The position numbers and the translations under genes are program-made. 64,000 bases of DNA, from contig JAKQNF010000033.1 in the NCBI GenBank assembly GCA_029565935.1, positions 1 through 64,000 of the forward strand, read 5' to 3'. The notes under the pieces are model-generated. The model had not been told where the DNA came from, made no database searches, and saw only the letters and a list, made by a program, of their open reading frames with translations. This document shows positions 1-8,158 of this stretch, in pieces. Every line of letters starts with the position of its first letter. Position 1 is the stretch's first letter. This DNA is from Bacillota bacterium. Its GTDB lineage: Bacteria > Bacillota > DTU025 > MWDF01.

Positions 1-74
1 TGATAGTAATCCAGAAGCTGCTTCATGATAGCCTTCTTCTGTGGGTCTCGCTCTTTTCTGCTCTTCCTCGCCAT
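1..74 (-). CDS. Transposase N-terminus, probably IS256 family (partial)
   Basis: Start of a gene that runs off the left edge. The ATG at 74-72 follows an AGGAGG about 9 bases upstream. The 24 visible residues begin MARKSRKERDPQ and end KQLLDYYQ, basic and helical. This resembles the leader of IS256-family (Mutator-type) transposases, but the catalytic DDE domain lies outside the window, so the family call rests on this short leader and on the terminal-repeat-like bases nearby (GAATTTTGTGTA on the minus strand). The gene lies directly downstream of a broken IS3-type orfA, which suggests this element inserted into it. Confidence 0.5.
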   Translation of the reverse strand, partial: MARKSRKERDPQKKAIMKQLLDYY

Positions 75-136
75 GTTAAAAGCCCTCCTTTGAGAATTAT
101 CTCATCAGAGGGCTCTCATACACAAAATTCTACTTA

Positions 137-382
137 CTACCCCATCCTTAGCTGCTGATTTTCTTTACAGAGATTTATCAGTTCCAGCTCTTCAGCCGTC
201 CGGTTGTCTTTCTCATGGCTGGAGCCGGTTGCGTTAATACGTTTTACCCATTTGTCAAATGCCGTACTCGTCAGGTCGTACTCCCGGATTATTTCGCATC
301 TTGGCTTCCCATGGTTGTATAGCTCTACCAATTGTTTCTTCTGCGCTTCACTGTACTCTCGCCTTGCTCTTCTTTGGGTCAT
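137..382 (-). pseudogene. IS3-family transposase OrfA, 3' end truncated
   Basis: This 81-residue protein is a helix-turn-helix transposase subunit of IS3/IS150 type, which binds the element ends and is normally completed by frameshifting into OrfB. The HTH_Tnp_1-like fold is visible as REYSEAQKKQLVELY, then CEIIREYDLTSTAFDKWVKR, then a leucine-zipper start ending ENQQLR. Intact relatives continue with a further acidic/hydrophobic zipper and an OrfB. Here the frame ends in a TAG right after QLRMG, where the probable IS256 element begins, and no OrfB is present. The ATG at 382 has an AAGGAGGAAACC ribosome site. It is almost certainly non-functional. Confidence 0.75.
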
Positions 383-492
383 GGTTTCCTCCTTCTCCTC
401 TTCTCTTAAGGAATACCATCACCTTATCTTTCTGTACAGTTTAGTGTAACCAATCCACTTATTGTTAGGCAAAGTGTAATAAACCTATCGTA

Positions 493-1338
493 TTAGCCAA
501 TTTTGACTAATGCTGGTAAGAAAGTAAGTCCCTTTACTCTCTCATTGACTAGTATGTCCCTTACTCTTTTTCTCACGATTGTTATCCGCCCTGCTGATGG
601 CTCCTTTGTAAGGTTGAAGTCCTTTGTTTGATCTATGCCTTCTCCTGAGAACACCAATGGCTTAAAAGTAAAGTAGTCCGGTGTTCTAACCCTGCCGCAT
701 GAACAAAGAGGCTGGGCAGTGTTACCATCCTCCAATCGCTCTGGCATGTATGAGGATATAATCGCTAGTTGACCTTTTCTCTGGAGTTCTCCCCTAATCC
801 TCACATAGCTATTACCACATGATATTCCTGTAAAGCCCGAGTCTCTTATGATTTGGGCTAACCGGTCAGAGAAGATCATTGGCTGATGGAAGAACGGAGC
901 CGCTATGTCCGTTCGTCTGAAATATGCTGAACCAAGTAAGATACTATCATCCACTTCAATGATGTCTTTACATTTTGGGCATCTCTTGATCCCCTTAGTT
1001 TCTTTACAATCGAATTGCGGTACGTAGACTTGCTTTAAGCTAAGGTCCCCTCCTTGAAAACTGCGGAGTATAACCTCAGGTATCATAGAGAAGAACTCAA
1101 AATTTCTCAGTTCCTCCTCAGAGAAGAGTGCTCTTCTTATCTCTAACACTTCTAGTTTTGGAAAAGAGAAATGCTCCATCCTCTTTCTAATGATTGCATA
1201 CTCAGGGCTGTCTATGTCAACAAACAGACCTTTTATGCTGCTTGAGTGGTTGCCAACAGGCGGTAAGTCTAATCCATTGGTCAGGTACTTGTAGACAACC
1301 CAGTTCTCTCTTAGTAATAACTTCTCAACAATCCTCAT
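493..1338 (-). CDS. Hypothetical protein, possible Imm11/double-CXXCG-like
   Basis: This 281-residue protein is of unknown function, with no signal peptide or membrane segment. It has a zinc-ribbon-like pair, CPKC at about residues 120-123 and CSCG near 212, which may bind one metal ion. The middle segment IFSDRLAQIIRDSGFTGI and the ending RVKGLTFLPALV recall the DUF1629/Imm11 and double-CXXCG protein families, some of which are immunity proteins; this is a weak resemblance by eye. It follows 20 bases after the gene at 1359-2087 and so is probably co-transcribed downstream of the Rhs gene. The ATG at 1338 is preferred, with a TTG at 1344 as alternative. The region looks richer in A+T than the Rhs core, which suits recent acquisition. 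Confidence 0.6.
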   Translation of the reverse strand: MRIVEKLLLRENWVVYKYLTNGLDLPPVGNHSSSIKGLFVDIDSPEYAIIRKRMEHFSFPKLEVLEIRRALFSEEELRNFEFFSMIPEVILRSFQGGDLSLKQVYVPQFDCKETKGIKRCPKCKDIIEVDDSILLGSAYFRRTDIAAPFFHQPMIFSDRLAQIIRDSGFTGISCGNSYVRIRGELQRKGQLAIISSYMPERLEDGNTAQPLCSCGRVRTPDYFTFKPLVFSGEGIDQTKDFNLTKEPSAGRITIVRKRVRDILVNERVKGLTFLPALVKIG

Positions 1339-1358
1339 AGTCAATTCACTTCCCTCTA

Positions 1359-2087
1359 CTAGAAGGTCATATTTCTATTTTCTTCTGACCGGAAGTACCA
1401 GCTTCCCAATCCGCCATATTTTTCTAGAATTGGTACTAATCTATTGATGAGCGGAAGCAACTTCTCGCTAACTAGTAGTTCTTTATAGATCAACTCCACA
1501 AATCGAAGGTCATTCTCGAGATGCAACGCCATATGCATGTCGTTCGATATATCGATTACTCGTAGGGATAAGCCCAGAGCCTCAACTATTAGTTTTGAGC
1601 ATTCCGCTGCGCAGAAGTCTAGCATATCAAGTTTTTCAACAAGATTTCTCTTTAGGGTCTCTTTTAATCGCTTACTATTCGCGATCTCCATGGTATTGAT
1701 CTTCACGGCATCAAAACCTTGCGCTTTGCTTAGCTTCGAGTAGTTTGCCCATTTTCCTATCCTGTTATTGTGATTGATATCCTCTCTCCCAGAGGTAGAC
1801 ATCTTGTTGTATAGCTCTTCCACAATTACCTTGTTGATTAGGAAATCGGGGGTTTCCACGCTAACCGGTAGGCTGCAAGCATTAACTCCACCCAAGGCTC
1901 GTTTGAACCTCTTCTTTCCAAACTTATCAGCTGATGCAGCTATGGCTAGTAGGTACACAAGAAGCTCTTCAACATGATTTCTTATCTCAACAGCCATGAA
2001 TGCAACATCGCAATCCACTCCGGATAGCTTCCTGAAGTAATCCGATATTTCGAAAAAGGCAAGCCAACCGAATAATTCAACTTGCAT
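1359..2087 (-). CDS. Hypothetical alpha-helical protein, candidate Rhs immunity
   Basis: This 242-residue cytoplasmic-looking protein is not recognised. Predicted helices dominate and there is no signal peptide. The first 60 residues include a hydrophobic helix (VEELLVYLLAIAASADKF). The start ATG at 2087 has AAGGTG six bases upstream. The gene begins 16 bases after the Rhs stop codon, the position where immunity genes for polymorphic toxins normally sit, so protection against the Rhs C-terminal domain is a reasonable inference from position only. It is AT-rich like the Rhs tip and unlike the Rhs core. It could equally be an unrelated cargo gene. Confidence 0.6.
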   Translation of the reverse strand: MQVELFGWLAFFEISDYFRKLSGVDCDVAFMAVEIRNHVEELLVYLLAIAASADKFGKKRFKRALGGVNACSLPVSVETPDFLINKVIVEELYNKMSTSGREDINHNNRIGKWANYSKLSKAQGFDAVKINTMEIANSKRLKETLKRNLVEKLDMLDFCAAECSKLIVEALGLSLRVIDISNDMHMALHLENDLRFVELIYKELLVSEKLLPLINRLVPILEKYGGLGSWYFRSEENRNMTF

Positions 2088-2103
2088 GAAAGCACCTTAC
2101 TTT

Positions 2104-5100
2104 CTATTTATTAAACTTATCTAATGCATCATAAAATTTAGGTAAACCCCAAGTTAGATCATTGATATCGATCCCAAGCATAGGTGCTACATATTTAAGT
2201 GCCTCATAGAATGGAATTGCAACCGTCTTAAAGAAAGCTTTGTCCAACTCGTAACCGCTTCTTATAATATCGAAAAGATTAGCCTTTGGAGGCAGCTTTC
2301 CCATTAGTTTCCTAATCTGATTAAAAGCATTCTTCATATGCTTTGTCCAAGTTTCTTTATTCTTATTTGGATCGGGATTGTTGCTATTCATGCCACCGAT
2401 TTTTCCCATGTGAAAAGTAACGGTTTTAACTTGGTTAGTAATCTTTTCTTCAACATCCGCCTTCTTTGCAAAGAAGGTGGTATTGATCCAGTCGACTACT
2501 TTAACAAACCAGGGAACTATTATTATTCCTGCCCCAATATCACCCATCATGCTACCGTAATCCAGACATATTTGATCCTGCATGACTGCTGTGCTGCTAA
2601 GACCATCTCTATCCACTCTTGAATATGGGTTCAAGTTCCCATACACGTGCCAATTTAGCCCGTCCTTCGCAGGATCCGCGCTAGTGAACCTCCCAAGAGT
2701 GGGATCATAGTACCTGGCATTGAAGTAGCTGAGGCTGGTTTCCAAGTCCGAAGGCTTACCGGTGAAGCGGTGCAACTCACCGTCTATTAGCCCGCTAGCT
2801 GTTGTCAAAGAACCGAATGGCTCGTATGCATACCTGGCTATAACAGCTCCTGAGACATCAGTTACTGCTCGTACTGTGCCCACCATGTCTGTATGGTGGA
2901 AGTACAGCTGCATCACGACAGCGCTGCCCACGAGCTTCGCTAGGTATTGCCCGTTGACTGCCACATACCTCGTGATAGTCTCCGTGGGTGGATTCGGAGG
3001 AGGTGTCGCCCATTCCTGCCTTATCTCATATATCGAGTCGTTCCCGCTCCATAGGCTTACAGTCCTCCACTCATCATCAAGCCATGAGATAATCCTTCTG
3101 CCTAGGGCGTCGTATTCATACTTCGCAAGAGTGACCCCGGCTTCGCTTGCTTCCTTCATCATCTTCATTGGATTGTAAGCATATGTGGTTGTGACTCCTG
3201 CCTCAGTTCGCGACGTAATCTGGCCGTATGAACCGGTTCCAAAGCTCGACGAGCCTCTGTTAACAAGATAGTTGCCCGGGTTGTAGGTATAGTTGAAGCT
3301 CTCCACTGTGAGGCCCTGGGCGTCCTTCCACGTTTCGCTCAGCCTATTGCCCGCCCCGTCATACGAGTAGAACACCTTTACCCTGTCTTGATAACCGAAG
3401 ATGTCAGAGCTGGTAAGCCGGCCAGCGTTGTCGTACCCGAACTGTAGCGCCCTGCTGGCTCCGTCATACTCCGTGATGCCGCTTAGCAGGTCCCTAGATG
3501 TGTACTGGTAGACTTGGCTGAATATGTCGCCCGGCTGCAGCCTACCGACGGATATGCCACCCAGCCTCCCCAGGGCGTCGTAGCTCCTAACAGTGGTCAC
3601 TCCGTTGACTGACCTGGCCTTCGTGAGCCTGCCGTTGGCATCGTATGAGAACCCGGCGGCACCGTATCCGGGCAGGTACTCGAACAACCCGGGTATCCTC
3701 GAGAGGAGTCCCCTGCCGTCGTACTCGTAATCCACATACGTACCGTCAGGGTAGATCACCTTGGTCCTTGCGCCGGTCGCGTTGTAGCCATAGCCGAGGG
3801 CCCAGGTCTCCGCCCCCTTATGGAGCGTCTCGGAGATCTGCCAGCCCCTTTGGTTGTATTCCATCTCGAGCGAGTTCTGGAGCACTCCGTTCTCGTACTG
3901 TTCCGCCGCCGTGAGGCAGTCACGGCAGTCATAGAAGAACCTCGTGGCCGTCTGCGACGTACCGTCGCTGTATACAGCCTGCTTCTTCCTGCCGAGCTCG
4001 TCATAGCTGCTAGTCATGCCCACCGAAGCGCCTATGGTCTCGCTCGTAAGGTTGCCCCTTCCGTCATAGGCATAACTGTGAATCCCTTCAGTGGTCCCGG
4101 GCAGATCCATGGACATCGGCTTTCCGAACGGGTTCTGCTTCCCCTGGGCGTTCACATAGGAGTAGGCGGTGATGTCCCAGGTCGTATCCGTCCTCCTCAC
4201 AGCCGATTTGGTCATCCTGCCGAGGGCGTCGTACTCGTACCTGACCATGTCCCATATAGGTGCTCCCGCCGGAGGGGATGTCTTGGGATCGTTCGCGGCC
4301 CATATGGTCCTGCCCATAAGGTCATAACCCTCATAGGAGGCTATACCGCCGGAATCGACCGCTTTCTTCCACCCCTTGGTCGCTACGCTGCCGAAGCCTG
4401 CGGGTAGCGACATATCGATCGTAGGGTTGGCGGCAAGGGCAATGTTGGCGTTCGCATACCAAGTCTCGATGAAGGTCTGGTCAGGCCTAACTACCTTGAT
4501 CTCCCTTCCGAAGGCATCATATTGCCTGCTCGTCTTGTTCCCAAGGGCGTCCGTAACCTCGGTTTCCATCCCCAAGGAATCGTACTTCACGTGGGAGGCG
4601 AGCTTCCAGATGCCCCCGTCGAGGTACTCCGAGGCTATCAGGCGCCCCTTGCCGTCGTAGGTGTTCCTTATCTTGTTGCCCACCTCGTTTGTTATCTCGA
4701 CGGACCTCTGGCTGTCGTTGTACACTACGCCCTTCGTTGAGGTGAGGCTTCCTTCATGGGGCGGATTGGTGATCAGGGTTACCCTTCCCAAGGCATCGTA
4801 CTGATAGCTGGTTTCTGAGGGCAGCCCTTGTGATCCCTCCTGCCTGACGGTGGTTGGCCTGCCCAGCTTGTCATATGCAGCCGTAGCCCTCGAGTAGCCT
4901 AACGAGCCGTCCGCTCTCGTCACCGCGGTCTCCTGCTGCACAGGGTAGGCATTCCAGAGAGCGTCGTATACATATGTCGTTACGCTTTCGCTTGCCTGAG
5001 GGTTATTATCATTGGCATAGGGGGCATATGTGGTCACCGTTACGATATTCCCTGGATAGCCAGTACTGTAAGCAAAGCCCGTGGAAACGTAGTCTTGAGT

Positions 5101-7608
5101 GCCTTCCAGTGCATATTGGGCTACTTTTGCCGTCATGGCCTTGATAGTGTTGACTCCGCAGATCTCCAAGACCTTTATGTCCCAGAACCCCGGTTCAGGA
5201 AAGATCACATCAGTGGTATTCGTGCCCTTCTTGGCAAACAGGCCGCCGTCTATGAACGGGGATACGTAATAGGCGCTCCCCCAGCTGGTATCCTTCGAAC
5301 GCTTGATATAGATGGCATATTGATTGTCCCCCCACCAACCACCGGTGGACCAGTCAATGGTGACCACTATCTTCGATACGATATCCCCGCCCGTGGACCA
5401 CAGTGGATTCCATACCGTGGAACCATTGTTGGGTAACAGCCCAGTCGGGCCCTGTACGTCATTGAATGTATTCGTGGGAGTCATGCAGACCACGGCTTCC
5501 TGCTTGAGCAAAGGTTTCGTCTTCGTGGAGTCCAGTGTGTATCTAGTCTCTTTGCCTAGCTTGTTCCCTGCCGCATCTTTTATATAGTAGCTATATTCCC
5601 TCGTAGTGAGCCAGTAGGTGCTGTCATATTGGTATTCTCTCATCGTGCCATCCGGCTCAAGCACTTTCACCGGTCTGCCATGGTCGTTATAGAAAGTGAT
5701 GGTCTCCTTCGAAGTCTTCTCGGACGAGCCGGAGTAGCTGGTCTCCTCGGATATGCTTCTTGGTGTTCTCTTGTCCTCGTCCGCGTAACTATATGTAGTG
5801 GTGACTGTCTCCGTTTTCTGCCTGTCATCACCGCATTCCTGCCCGGTCATGATGTGCTGTTTCTGCCTATTTAAGCGGTCGTAGACCCATTTCTCTACGG
5901 CAGGGGCCTTCCCGACCTCACCTGCGGATATTGTCGTCGTGGCAGTAGTTGTATAGCTGTTGGTTGCACTGTCCCACGTGCCGTAACTGAACTGGATCCT
6001 TTGCTCAGAATGGGTCGATGGTATAAGTCCGCCGCCGGAGTATTCGAGAGCGGGGATTTCATCATACCTTTCGGTCAATATGTACTCAGCGAAGTTGTCA
6101 CTCTGGCCCGCGGGCATAGATGGGTTATCCCCGAAAATGTATCTTAATCTCTGGGTATATGAATAATGGCTTGTGCCCTGCGTCGGATGGGTGATTGCGC
6201 TGAGCATCAATCTTTTGAAGTGATCGATCAGGTATCCATAGCTTATTCGTGCTTCTACCTCATCATAGGAATAATATGTCGAGGGCCCGGTGGGGGGCTG
6301 TACCGATATGAGCTTCTTCCAACTACCAACTGATGTGGAAGCTAGATTATATATCCAAGTGGACAGTATAGGGGAAGAAATGGCATCGTCTTCATGGACA
6401 TTTACGACCACCGAACTTGTTTCATATGTGAACCTTATGGTCCTCCCTACCGTATCGAATATCTTCGATATTCTTCCGGCTGTATCATAAGTAATTCTTA
6501 TATATTGCCCGAACCTGTCCTTCTTGGCAATCGGGTTACCGCGGGAGTTGAAGTACCATGTAGTTCCGCCATCTATCGTCATTTTCCATTCTGATATGAC
6601 TCCGCCGTATGAATACTCCTTGGATGCCACTGCCCGGATGTCCTTGCTATCGCGCTTGTCGAGGTAGCCATCGCTTTTAATCTTGTACGTCCCTTGGCTG
6701 CCTAGGTGGATATATGATCCGGCCGAACCCTTCTCATAAACCGGGAAATCCAGATTCCAACCTGATGCTAAGGAAGTCGCCTTCTTACTAAGCTGGTATG
6801 GCTCTATTTCGATAACTGGATCAGAAACCTCAGTGACATCTTCAGGTGCGGGATAGACTGCCGCTTGATTAGACCAGAGCAGGGTCGTCGTCGTATTATA
6901 AGGATCATAATTATCAGGCGGGGCATAAAAATAGTTGATGCACTCATATCTACTTTCAATCCCATAAGCATAACCATCGTCGCTCGTCTGCGAATTGTAG
7001 CTGATTTCACTGAAGTAGGATACTGTGTAATAGCTACCGTCCGGATTTGTTATGGTATCCCATGATGTGTCCCATACGCTATAGCTTCCAGCATTGATGA
7101 CGAAGTATAAGATGTCATAAAGTACGAATTCCTCAAGTTTAGACTGGCTGCTATCATAATATCTTGTAAAGGCGAAGTCATTCCCATACCTGCCTGGCAG
7201 CACAAAATCGGTTTGAGTTATCATTAAGGAACCCGAAGACGTGTTTATGTTTTCATTGTGGTTATTGAAGTAGTTACCGAAAGGTTGATTCCTTTCCACA
7301 TTGTAGAGCGATGTATAATCCGTTACGTCGACAGGCGTCCCGGCTGAACTAATCCTTGCCATAGAGCTCACGACTACCTTGTCCAAATCCTGCCTTGACG
7401 GTGCTTTAAGAGGAAGGAGCTCCTCAGGGAACTTCCTTTCCGGCCACTTCTTCATGAACCTCGCGAATTCCTCAGGCAGTTCGTCAAGCCAGCCTTTCTC
7501 CAGCTCGTATGGCAGATCGATGTCATCTTTCCATTCCTTTGCATCACTGACATAGAAAAAGAAGGCTATCGCGGAAGCCTGCTCCGTACTGGCGCCGTTT
7601 TCGATCAA
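2104..7608 (-). CDS. Rhs/YD-repeat protein with variable C-terminal tip
   Basis: This is a giant repeat protein of 1,834 residues or more. The N-terminal third has a DUF6531-like stretch (SGSLMITQTDFVLPGRYGNDF, then TRYYDS). Dozens of YD repeats of the YDALGR type follow to about residue 1600, forming the expected beta cocoon. The conserved Rhs core motif (RYYDPTLGRFTSADP, then YGNLNPYSRVDRDG) ends near residue 1669. The last 165 residues are unrelated, AT-rich in coding and unrecognised, as expected for a polymorphic toxin tip. The listed start is a TTG without a ribosome site. The same frame continues upstream to one TGA at 7674-7672 and then into the secreted ORF at 7672-8142, so the native protein may be about 2,012 residues with a signal peptide. 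Secretion by the neighbouring secretin is an inference. Confidence 0.85.
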   Translation of the reverse strand: MIENGASTEQASAIAFFFYVSDAKEWKDDIDLPYELEKGWLDELPEEFARFMKKWPERKFPEELLPLKAPSRQDLDKVVVSSMARISSAGTPVDVTDYTSLYNVERNQPFGNYFNNHNENINTSSGSLMITQTDFVLPGRYGNDFAFTRYYDSSQSKLEEFVLYDILYFVINAGSYSVWDTSWDTITNPDGSYYTVSYFSEISYNSQTSDDGYAYGIESRYECINYFYAPPDNYDPYNTTTTLLWSNQAAVYPAPEDVTEVSDPVIEIEPYQLSKKATSLASGWNLDFPVYEKGSAGSYIHLGSQGTYKIKSDGYLDKRDSKDIRAVASKEYSYGGVISEWKMTIDGGTTWYFNSRGNPIAKKDRFGQYIRITYDTAGRISKIFDTVGRTIRFTYETSSVVVNVHEDDAISSPILSTWIYNLASTSVGSWKKLISVQPPTGPSTYYSYDEVEARISYGYLIDHFKRLMLSAITHPTQGTSHYSYTQRLRYIFGDNPSMPAGQSDNFAEYILTERYDEIPALEYSGGGLIPSTHSEQRIQFSYGTWDSATNSYTTTATTTISAGEVGKAPAVEKWVYDRLNRQKQHIMTGQECGDDRQKTETVTTTYSYADEDKRTPRSISEETSYSGSSEKTSKETITFYNDHGRPVKVLEPDGTMREYQYDSTYWLTTREYSYYIKDAAGNKLGKETRYTLDSTKTKPLLKQEAVVCMTPTNTFNDVQGPTGLLPNNGSTVWNPLWSTGGDIVSKIVVTIDWSTGGWWGDNQYAIYIKRSKDTSWGSAYYVSPFIDGGLFAKKGTNTTDVIFPEPGFWDIKVLEICGVNTIKAMTAKVAQYALEGTQDYVSTGFAYSTGYPGNIVTVTTYAPYANDNNPQASESVTTYVYDALWNAYPVQQETAVTRADGSLGYSRATAAYDKLGRPTTVRQEGSQGLPSETSYQYDALGRVTLITNPPHEGSLTSTKGVVYNDSQRSVEITNEVGNKIRNTYDGKGRLIASEYLDGGIWKLASHVKYDSLGMETEVTDALGNKTSRQYDAFGREIKVVRPDQTFIETWYANANIALAANPTIDMSLPAGFGSVATKGWKKAVDSGGIASYEGYDLMGRTIWAANDPKTSPPAGAPIWDMVRYEYDALGRMTKSAVRRTDTTWDITAYSYVNAQGKQNPFGKPMSMDLPGTTEGIHSYAYDGRGNLTSETIGASVGMTSSYDELGRKKQAVYSDGTSQTATRFFYDCRDCLTAAEQYENGVLQNSLEMEYNQRGWQISETLHKGAETWALGYGYNATGARTKVIYPDGTYVDYEYDGRGLLSRIPGLFEYLPGYGAAGFSYDANGRLTKARSVNGVTTVRSYDALGRLGGISVGRLQPGDIFSQVYQYTSRDLLSGITEYDGASRALQFGYDNAGRLTSSDIFGYQDRVKVFYSYDGAGNRLSETWKDAQGLTVESFNYTYNPGNYLVNRGSSSFGTGSYGQITSRTEAGVTTTYAYNPMKMMKEASEAGVTLAKYEYDALGRRIISWLDDEWRTVSLWSGNDSIYEIRQEWATPPPNPPTETITRYVAVNGQYLAKLVGSAVVMQLYFHHTDMVGTVRAVTDVSGAVIARYAYEPFGSLTTASGLIDGELHRFTGKPSDLETSLSYFNARYYDPTLGRFTSADPAKDGLNWHVYGNLNPYSRVDRDGLSSTAVMQDQICLDYGSMMGDIGAGIIIVPWFVKVVDWINTTFFAKKADVEEKITNQVKTVTFHMGKIGGMNSNNPDPNKNKETWTKHMKNAFNQIRKLMGKLPPKANLFDIIRSGYELDKAFFKTVAIPFYEALKYVAPMLGIDINDLTWGLPKFYDALDKFNK

Positions 7609-7671
7609 CTTCGATATGACCGAGGGCGAGTATCCGAATTCAACGCTTATCAGTTTGGAGGCCTCTTCGGT

Positions 7672-8142
7672 TCACCCTTTGCCCCCCTTGCCCGAAGTCA
7701 TCATTGAGACTGCATTCGTAGATCTTGAATACTTAAGGAGTGCTTCTTCCAACCTTTCCCATGTCACATCGTTCAGGTAGATTCCTGCTAACACCTCTGG
7801 ATCCTTGCCGAACCTAACCGCCATCTGTAGGCATCTAATCGCATCTTTCATGGAAAGCCCGGTTTTTCTGCTGAGCGTATTGCATGCGTCGGTATCAATA
7901 CGGAAACCTTCCAGTGGGTAAAGCCCATTGAGATATGCCTTAACCTGATCGATGCTCAGTCCTGCTTCAAGTAGAGGAGCGAGCTCTGCTTCAGCAATGC
8001 CGTAGTACCCAGCTATACTCTTGATTCGTAGTTTTGTGGTTCCATCAATGGTGCTTGCCTTGAGCGGGACTGATGCGCTTATCGACGACGTCAATGCCAA
8101 GATGATAAGAAGCGCAACTAGTATCAACCTTTGCGCCTTCAT
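7672..8142 (-). CDS. Small secreted helical protein, in frame with Rhs gene
   Basis: This 156-residue protein starts at an ATG with GAGGAGG eight bases upstream, 16 bases after the secretin stop. Residues 1-24 form a clear signal peptide (MKAQRLILVALLIILALTSS). The rest is helical with repeated short modules (GLSIDQVKAYL, GLSMKDAIRCLQ) and ends SGKGGKG before a TGA. Reading past that TGA in the same frame gives helical text of the same style (EEASKLISVEFGYSPSVISKL), which runs directly into the Rhs ORF. The ORF is therefore probably the N-terminus of the Rhs protein, cut off by one nonsense codon. The alternative is a separate secreted partner protein. No known family was recognised. Confidence 0.7.
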   Translation of the reverse strand: MKAQRLILVALLIILALTSSISASVPLKASTIDGTTKLRIKSIAGYYGIAEAELAPLLEAGLSIDQVKAYLNGLYPLEGFRIDTDACNTLSRKTGLSMKDAIRCLQMAVRFGKDPEVLAGIYLNDVTWERLEEALLKYSRSTNAVSMMTSGKGGKG

Positions 8143-8158
8143 CCGCAGAGCCTCCTCG

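Larger units (their letters stand above)
1..441 (-). mobile_element. Nested insertion sequences: IS256-like inside IS3-like
   Basis: The minus strand reads from an IS3-type left end (a TGTACAGAAAG-like sequence near 441-431 is a possible terminal repeat), through orfA, and is interrupted near 140. There the codon pattern ends and a new sequence starts with GGGTAGTAAG, followed by GAATTTTGTGTA, a ribosome site and a new transposase start. The borders are judged by eye. Target duplications and the second end cannot be seen because the element leaves the window. Confidence 0.5.

Noticed and set aside
7672-7674. Selenocysteine (recoded TGA) in the Rhs gene
   Set aside because: TGA ends many other genes here. 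The neighbouring residues are not a known selenoprotein context, and I saw no SECIS-like stem right after it. A nonsense base or sequencing error is simpler.
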